From Saccopteryx bilineata (Eukaryota > Chordata > Mammalia > Chiroptera > Emballonuridae): a stretch of DNA of 64,000 nucleotides. The stretch lies in NCBI RefSeq assembly GCF_036850765.1, contig NC_089493.1:193706706-193770705 (forward strand), given 5' to 3'. Of the stretch, positions 57,810-64,000 are shown one piece after another. The notes below the pieces were generated by a model. That model ran no database searches and was not told where the DNA came from. It was given only the letters and a program-made list of their open reading frames with translations. Numbering within the stretch: position 1 is the first letter of the stretch; every line of letters begins with the position of its first letter. A program made the position numbers and the translations under genes.

Positions 57810-58141
57810 CAGGGGACCCCAAACTACGGCCCACGGGCCACATGCGGCCCCCTGAGGCCATTTATCCGGCCCCCGCCGCACTTCCAGAAGAGGCACCTCT
57901 TTCATTGGTGGTCAGTGAGGGGAGCATAGTTCCCATTGAAATACTGGTCAGTTTGTTGATTTAAATTTACTTAATTCTTTATTTTCAATATTGTATTTGT
58001 TCCCATTTTGTTTTTTTACTTTAAAATAAGATATGTGCAGTGTGCATAGGGATTTGTTCATAGTTTTTTTTATGGTCCGGCCCTCCAACGGTCTGAGGGA
58101 CAGTGAACTGGCCCCCTGTGTAAAAAGTTTGGGGACCCCTG
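57810..58141. mobile_element. Non-autonomous hAT element, 332 bp
   Basis: Perfect 8-bp target duplications 'ccctagac' (57802-57809 and 58142-58149) flank inverted ends 'caggggaccccaaact' and 'agtttggggacccctg', a perfect 16-base pair. The 8-bp duplication and the 'cagggg' end define the hAT superfamily. The interior has no transposase. Internal 'ggcccacgggccacatgcgg' and 'gtccggccctccaacgg' are familiar from mammalian, including bat, copies. Confidence 0.95.
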
Positions 58142-58894
58142 CCCTAGACTCAAAGGGACGAGGGAGGCGGACATTCCCAGAACCTGGGAAGGAAGCTTTA
58201 GGGAGATGGGGCCCCTTCAGTAGCAAGACACTGCCCTTAGAGTGGGGTAGGGCAAGGAGAAGACAGGCCCACCTACCACCCTGGGCTCCCTCCCTCGGGG
58301 GGATCTCCGGCTGGGCTCCCAGGACCGAGCTGACAAACAGGCAGAGGGCAGGGAAGCTGTTTCCCAGGCCAGCCTCCTGGGGCAGAGCAGGAGGACAGTG
58401 CAGAGTGCAGAGTGGACGAGGCCAGGCCAACGGAAATTTCAGTCTTCCTTCCATCGTGAGCTACCTCAGTGCTGAGATGGCCTCCCCTCCCAGAGCTGGG
58501 CTCAGGGGTTGGCTCAAGTCCCTGCTGGCTGCCCTAACCTTTGCTGAGAGTCTTTAGAAGATGTCTTATCACGTCAGTGGGGGGGAAGAGAGCATCCCTC
58601 GCAAGGGGCTAGAGAGGGACATCCGGTCCATTCTGCAGATGAAAAAGTCAAGGTCCAAGGAGACGGAGCCATGGGCACCAACTCTAAAGGGGACATTGCC
58701 AGACAGAGAAGATGACATGCCCACCACTCCGTCTGGCCCCTAACTGGTATCTCCATTCATCCACTCATTGGGTGACTGTCTAATTGTCTAGAGAGCAGCC
58801 ACTGTGCTTGGGGGTTGGCCTGTCCCACAGCAGGCCCGGGGTTGGGACAGTTTTTCTCCCCTCCACGGTCCCACTGGAAGGAGCTATAATCACT

Positions 58895-59110
58895 GACACT
58901 CGCTCCACGCCTCCTGTCTGCCGGGGACTGTGCACGGAGCCTGCCTCCTGCCCTCATTATCTCATTTAATCCCCACAAGAACTCTCACAGGGAGGTATAA
59001 TTGTTCTCTCCATTTTACAAACAGGAAACTGAGGCTTAGAGTGATGAAACCACTTGTCCGAAGTCACCCAGCTAGGGAGCAAGGGTGCTGAGCTCAGAAT
59101 CTGGATTTTT
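58895..59110 (-). repeat. MIR SINE fragment (antisense)
   Basis: 'tctcatttaatccccacaag', 'ttttacaaacaggaaactg', 'gaggcttagagtgatgaaac' and 'gtcacccagctagggagc' are antisense MIR phrases in order. Confidence 0.8.
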
Positions 59111-59974
59111 TTCCCTCAATGAGCAGCCAGCAGGCCAGACACGGCCCACGGACGTGCTTTATTTTATTTTTTAACTAAGCCAGCAGGCAGCAATGGAGAG
59201 ATTTTCAGTTTTTAACCATCCTGATTTCTTTACTTTTTTCTTTGACAGGGCTAGCGGATTTGGCCACATGAGGCCTGCCTTGCTTCCGGGCACGGCTGTC
59301 TGTCTGGGCAGCTTTGCCCACGGACGCCCCCGGCCTTGCCTCCAGCGACAGCTGGGTGTGTGGTCCTTCCTGGTCTGCCGTGTTATCCCACGGCAAAATG
59401 CAACCCCGTGATCCAGAAGGAGTCCACTCCAGGATGGGGATGGGAGCTTTCACCCTGGAGAGGGTCACTGTGCCTTGCCACTTGGCCAAGCCCATGGGAA
59501 CCCACAGACCCACAAAAAGGTCCAGGGCAGCCAACAGCTAAGCAGGTGCCTTCCCCGTGCTCCTCCCTGCCAGCCACGGTGATGGGGACACAAGGCGGCG
59601 CCCCCCGGTGCCGGGAAAGTGCCCAGCCGGAGTCCTGTCTCTAAGGGCGGCCCCGTGGCAACCTCACTGGAGGCAGATTAAAACACTTCCAACAATATCA
59701 CCTTTTATCTTCGCTTTGTGGGCCGGAGGAATAAAGCACAGTTGCCAAACACAAATTAATGTGTAATTATTTTCCTTGCCTGAGTCATTCTCTTTCATGT
59801 GTCGGAGCACGCAGAGCAAATGGCACCACACCTCGGGCTTCGCTGTGGCCATCAGGGCGCAGCCACAAGAAAGCCTTCTTCTAATGCCTCCTTTAGGCCT
59901 GACTTTCAGCGTGAAGCAACTACTCACTTTCCCTCCCCTCCTCTTCTCTTCTTTTTAAGGAAAAGAGACCTATA

Positions 59975-60090
59975 TGGGGGGGGGGGTGTTGGATTCAAGG
60001 TTGCTGCAACCAATGTCATGGCTGCTAGGCTGGGCTAGGGGTAAGAGCCCACTGCCCCCCCCAATATAAACACTACCCCCCCCCCTTTGA
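59975..60090. repeat. Poly-G and poly-C tracts
   Basis: A G10 run near 59977-59986 and C runs near 60054-60062 and 60076-60085 flank 70 bases of unique sequence. The complementary runs could pair as a long stem. Confidence 0.6.
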
Positions 60091-61391
60091 CAGGTGATTT
60101 ACTGTGCTAATGACTGTTCTTTGCCCTGTTCACTTGGGGACTAATTATTTGCTTAGTAAGTTTAAGACCACCTATCTTTGTATTAATAGTATAATAGGAT
60201 ACATGTTACAGTGTTTATCTGCTAAGACCGTCTTGAAGTTTGGGGTCCCCCGACTAGTGAAGAGAGGAGGGAGGGTTCTACGGGGGCCTCTGTCAAAGGG
60301 ACGTGGGTGGCGCACCGTCTGATCCTCTAAGCTCGCATTGTTACCTTTTTTTGAGCCTTTCTTTCTTCTCTCTGCCTCAGCAGACACAAGGTGACACTCC
60401 CGGCTACATAGCAATGGGTAAGTTGGAGAACCACCTGCCTCTAGTCATCGGCGCTGGCTGCGTTCACAGGCGGCTGCGGGGAACCAAAGCCTACCTGCAG
60501 TTCTCAGTTGCCTCTGGTCCCTCAGCTCTGGGCACCCCCAGCGTCACTGAACAGGACACCCATTGGGCTTCCTGAGACTCCTCTGGGTTCCTGAGGCTGG
60601 GGGAAGATGGTGAGGAGGATAACTTGGCTTTTCTTTAAGTTATATGTGAATTTGGGTTCTGCTTTGAACATGAGACAGAAAGAGCCCTTGAGTCTAGGCA
60701 TTTTTTTTTTATTCTTTCCATCCTAGTATTCTGCATGGTGACGTGCAGAATGAACACAACTGCGCGTAGTAGGCACGCAGCCGGATATGATAAGTAGAGA
60801 AATAAAATTTGCATAAGCGAATATCTTAAGGAAGTTTTTCCTGAGGAGGAGTGGCTGGGGGTAAGGTCAAGCTTCTATTCACGCACGCATTCAATTGCTC
60901 AAGGTATTGAGGGCCCACTTCAGAAACGAGAGATACGAAGAAGAAAAAGGCTTCAAACCTGCTCTCAAGAAAAAGTCCGGAAGAGGCAGAAACAGAGGTG
61001 GAGAGTGTCAGGGCTTAGGGCCGCTGCTCTGTGGAGAGAAATGCAGCAGCTCACATAGTGTGGAGTAGGGGAGGGGCGCTCACTGGGGCTGTGCTGCTGG
61101 GCATCCAGGACCGGTTCTGAGTGTAGTTCTGACTGGTATCTTCCTGATGTTGACAATTAGGATAAAAGTAAAAACAGGGTTGATGTTGCACCCTTCCCCT
61201 TTGTTTATCAATGATGTGAGCTACTCCTTTGCTAAATTAGATACTAGCTTTCATCAAATGCCGAAAAGATATATTTTCAATATGGGGGACGGGCTGTTCA
61301 CAACGTCACAATGTAATGGTTACAGAGGTGACATACTTGCAACTTGACACTGCATTGTTAATATCTATCCACCACTTTCTTTAGTCTAGAC

Positions 61392-61742
61392 CAGGGGTAG
61401 TCAACCTTTTTATATCTACCGCCCACTTTTGTATCTCTGTTAGTAGTAAAATTTTCTAACTGCCCACTGGTTCCACAGTCACGGTGATTTATAAAGTAGG
61501 GAAGTAACTTTACTTTATGAAATTTATAAAGCAGAGTTACAGCAAGTTAAAGCATATAATAATAATTACTTACCAAGTACTTTATGTCAGATTTTCGCTA
61601 AGTTTGGCAGAATAAATCTTTATAAAACAACTTACTATAGTTAAGTCTATCTTTTTATTTACACTTTGGTTGCTCCGCTACCACCCACCATGAAAGCTGG
61701 AACGCCCACTAGTGGGCAGTAGGACCAGGTTGACCACCGCTG
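61392..61742. mobile_element. Non-autonomous hAT element, 351 bp
   Basis: Inverted ends 'caggggtagtcaacct' and 'aggttgaccaccgctg' are flanked by an 8-bp duplication with one change ('gtctagac' 61384-61391, 'gtctacac' 61743-61750). The interior is AT-rich with the 'cgcccactagtggg' palindrome near the right end, shared with the truncated relative at 21.8-21.9 kb. No transposase remains. Confidence 0.92.
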
Positions 61743-62224
61743 GTCTACACAATCAACACAAGGATAAACTACACCCTGATGGGTACTGTTCGTCAATTTC
61801 CGTGGTGTAAATAGGCCAACCATGGTCGATGTCAAGGTTGCCAAGGTGACGACGTCACTGAGTGATACACAGCCGCTCCCCATTATATAGAATTCCCACC
61901 CCACAGATGCAAGGGACATAAATAATCCTAAATGCATAGATAATAGTAAAATATAATCAAATAATTAGGACGTGATGAGTTTTGAGCACTTACGACCTTT
62001 GTTTTTAATATAATTTATTTAATTATGTGTTCATAATTTAATCTTTAATAATTGCAGCATTTAACAACTGGCTTGCAAAATTCCTGACAATTTAATAATT
62101 GGCTCTCACAGGACGGTAAGGGCAAGCTCTAGCACATTCCTATGCCAGGCCCAACGTGAGAGGTCAAGGAGGGCTTCTCAGAGGAGGAGATTCCTGAACC
62201 CAGGAGAAGCACCTTGGTGTAGAG

Positions 62225-62430
62225 AAGATATTGGGCTCCAAAGTCTAACTTTTATGGTTTCCAATCCCAGGTCTGCCTCCTTCTGGCTCTGTGACCTTGT
62301 CACTAGTTGTTTCTGTATTCTATGCCTCAATTTTCTGGGGGGGGAGTTGTTTGTTTTTGTTTTTGTTTTTAAACAGGTATGATACTGCCTATATCACAGA
62401 GTTATTCTGTAAGTGTAGCATCTGGCCTTT
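62225..62430 (+). repeat. MIR SINE fragment (sense)
   Basis: 'ttgggctccaaagtctaact', 'ctccttctggctctgtgacc' and 'ttctatgcctcaattttc' follow MIR. A G8 run and a (TTTTTG)n insertion interrupt it near 62337-62371. Confidence 0.6.
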
Positions 62431-62926
62431 GAAGGTGCCCTCCCACAATACCTCTTATTGCAAGACAGGTAGGAACCCAGGGGGAGGTGGCAGAATATGA
62501 GGAACATTCTAGACAGAGAGAGCTAAGGAGCAAAAGCAGAGTGGAGAGCCTGGGACTTGTTCTGGGGACACAGCTTCCAAGAAGACGCAAATTCAGCCGA
62601 AAAGTAGGTGGGGCCTCACGTGTCAAGCTCAGGAACTCCGCCCTGATCCTGGAGGTTGGTCCCTAAGCTCTGGAGCAGGTCTCGATAGATAGCCTTGTTC
62701 CCCCCTCTTGTAAGCAGGGCTCACTCCGACCATACAGTCACTTGGGGCGACCGTGACAGTTCAAGGAACCACAGCGCAAGTGCTTGGTGCAGAACCCCGC
62801 AACGCCAGGGATCATCTCTTTATTAATGTTGTCATTCTCGCCAGAGCCGTGCCAGGTGCCCAGGAATGACAAGAGCTCCATGACTATTTGCCACGCTGGG
62901 CTGCTTCAGGGAAAGATGCACCTCCC

Positions 62927-62936
62927 CCCCCCCGCC
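62927..62936. repeat. Short poly-C tract
   Basis: About ten C residues in unique sequence. Confidence 0.5.
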
Positions 62937-63629
62937 TGCGACACATAGGTCAGATGGTTCCCAGGGAGAGCTGGGCACCCCGCTGGAAGGTTGCAACAGC
63001 ACAGCTTCAGCTAGAAGATTCTTTCTGGGGTCGAGATCTGGAGGCCACAAAGCATCAGCACCTTGGGGCACTCTCTGTGAGCCCTTTTGAAAGACTAAGC
63101 CACCAGGTGGTGTCCCCAGAGCCCACGGGAGCTGCTGTCAGGTGCCCGGCTGCTGGTTTCTGGGGTGTGCGTGATGCCACCTCTCCATCACGGCGGCCAC
63201 GCTGCGCGGACCTGTGCTAATCTCAGGGGACGCAAGCCAAAGGCAATGGAGATGCAGGGTGATGCTCTGGATAATTTCGGATTCTCAGGGATGTTGCTGA
63301 GGAAACGACCGTAGACATTTATTTCCCTGTTTGTTCTGCATGAAATGACCTGTGCACCTGTTTACAGAAAGCTCTTCAGAGCGCAGCGTCTGTCTGGCCT
63401 CAATCCCGGTCCTGCACCAGCTCCACCAAGTTCACGCCAGTTTAAGTGAGCTTATCCGGCATCCCCAGGGACATCGAACAGGGAGAGAATGGAGGGGCAC
63501 GTAGGAATCTTGGGGACCAGATACACACCCTGTGCTGAATGCCACTGGGAGAGAGGGTCTCCCATTCTTGGCATCTGGTTCTCGTAATAAAAACCCTCGC
63601 TGGGCTCCTCATCTCTGAGGAGGGGGAGG

Positions 63630-63725
63630 GGTGCTGGCCTTGGAGTCACTTGGGACCCCAGCTCTACTCTCTGTCACTGCATGATCCTGGACAAGTGTCT
63701 CAACCTCACTGAGCTCTGGCAGTGG
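63630..63725 (+). repeat. MIR SINE fragment (sense)
   Basis: 'gccttggagtcacttgggac', 'cactgcatgatcctggacaa' and 'gtctcaacctcactgagctc' match sense MIR. It faces an antisense MIR immediately downstream. Confidence 0.7.
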
Positions 63726-63774
63726 GCACATGCAGACCAGAGCTGGTTAAGCCATCCTTCAGCTTCTCAGGGAC

Positions 63775-63915
63775 CTGCGGTGGAAACTATCATCGTGCCC
63801 ATTTTATAGATGAGAAAACTGAGGCACAGAGAGGTGAAAGAGCTTGCCCTAAGTCATAGAAATAGAAAATACCAGATTCAGGATTTGAACCCAGGCCCTC
63901 TGCCTCAAAATAACC
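63775..63915 (-). repeat. MIR SINE fragment (antisense)
   Basis: 'cattttatagatgagaaaac', 'tgaggcacagagaggtgaaa' and 'aggatttgaacccaggccc' are classic antisense MIR. Together with 63630-63725 it makes an inverted MIR pair. Confidence 0.85.
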
Positions 63916-64000
63916 ACTTTCTTCCCCTTCTCTTCCCTTCCCATGGTCGGATCTGGAGGTGGTGACCTTTCCATACTGTCATATTCTCAAGCCCTCTGAG

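Overview
This is a mammalian, almost certainly bat, chromosomal window of 64 kb with no gene I can defend. I see no convincing coding exon, no functional RNA gene, no CRISPR array and no bacterial-style organisation. The open frames are short, overlap on both strands, lie in GC-rich DNA, tandem repeats or SINEs, and contain no recognisable protein domain. The one exception is the N-terminal part of a mariner-type transposase inside a transposon. The bat assignment rests on two tRNA-derived SINE families. Five copies begin with a gccctggccgg-type tRNA head and a body ending in aatac-A(n). Three antisense copies belong to a second family that reads gcctgacctgtggtggcgcagtgg in sense. I recall both types from bat genomes (horseshoe-bat-like and sheath-tailed-bat lineages); the family names and the species are not established here.

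Layout. 1-9.3 kb: AT-rich start, then GC-rich unique DNA with old MIR/L2 pieces, poly-G tracts, a GC-rich block followed by a conserved-looking AT-rich block (4.4-5.0 kb) and an L1 3' end. 9.3-16.5 kb: antisense L1 3' end, (GGAT)n, an antisense SINE, and two candidate regulatory blocks (11.3-11.6 and 15.2-15.7 kb). 16.5-25 kb: three sense SINEs, an MER5-type relic, L1 tails, a truncated hAT element and a 4 x 44-bp tandem repeat. 25-36 kb: an MLT1-type LTR, ancient L1 with a younger SINE inside it, a candidate regulatory block, and a 724-bp hAT-like element. 36-43 kb: a TA-flanked MITE with 'gctccataag' ends, a SINE, an LTR-like repeat, a 592-bp mariner with 109-bp terminal inverted repeats, and a 73-bp hairpin MITE. 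43-54.6 kb: microsatellites, a block with five TAATTA homeodomain-type sites (45.7-46.5 kb), an antisense SINE, an MER5-type relic and a strong CTCF-like site. 54.6-64 kb: a SINE, a purine microsatellite just before it, two hAT elements with clear 8-bp target duplications, and several MIRs.

The window reads as intergenic or intronic sequence. Several unique AT-rich, homeobox-motif-bearing blocks sit in GC-rich surroundings, which is the texture often seen near developmental regulator genes; that is inference. The most interesting points are: the sense SINE family carries a sequence on its reverse strand that closely matches the CTCF core; a mariner with very long inverted repeats still holds an open transposase fragment; two short MITEs can fold into near-perfect hairpins; and TAATTA sites cluster in one 0.7-kb stretch. 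All family assignments come from memory of consensus sequences and were not computed.
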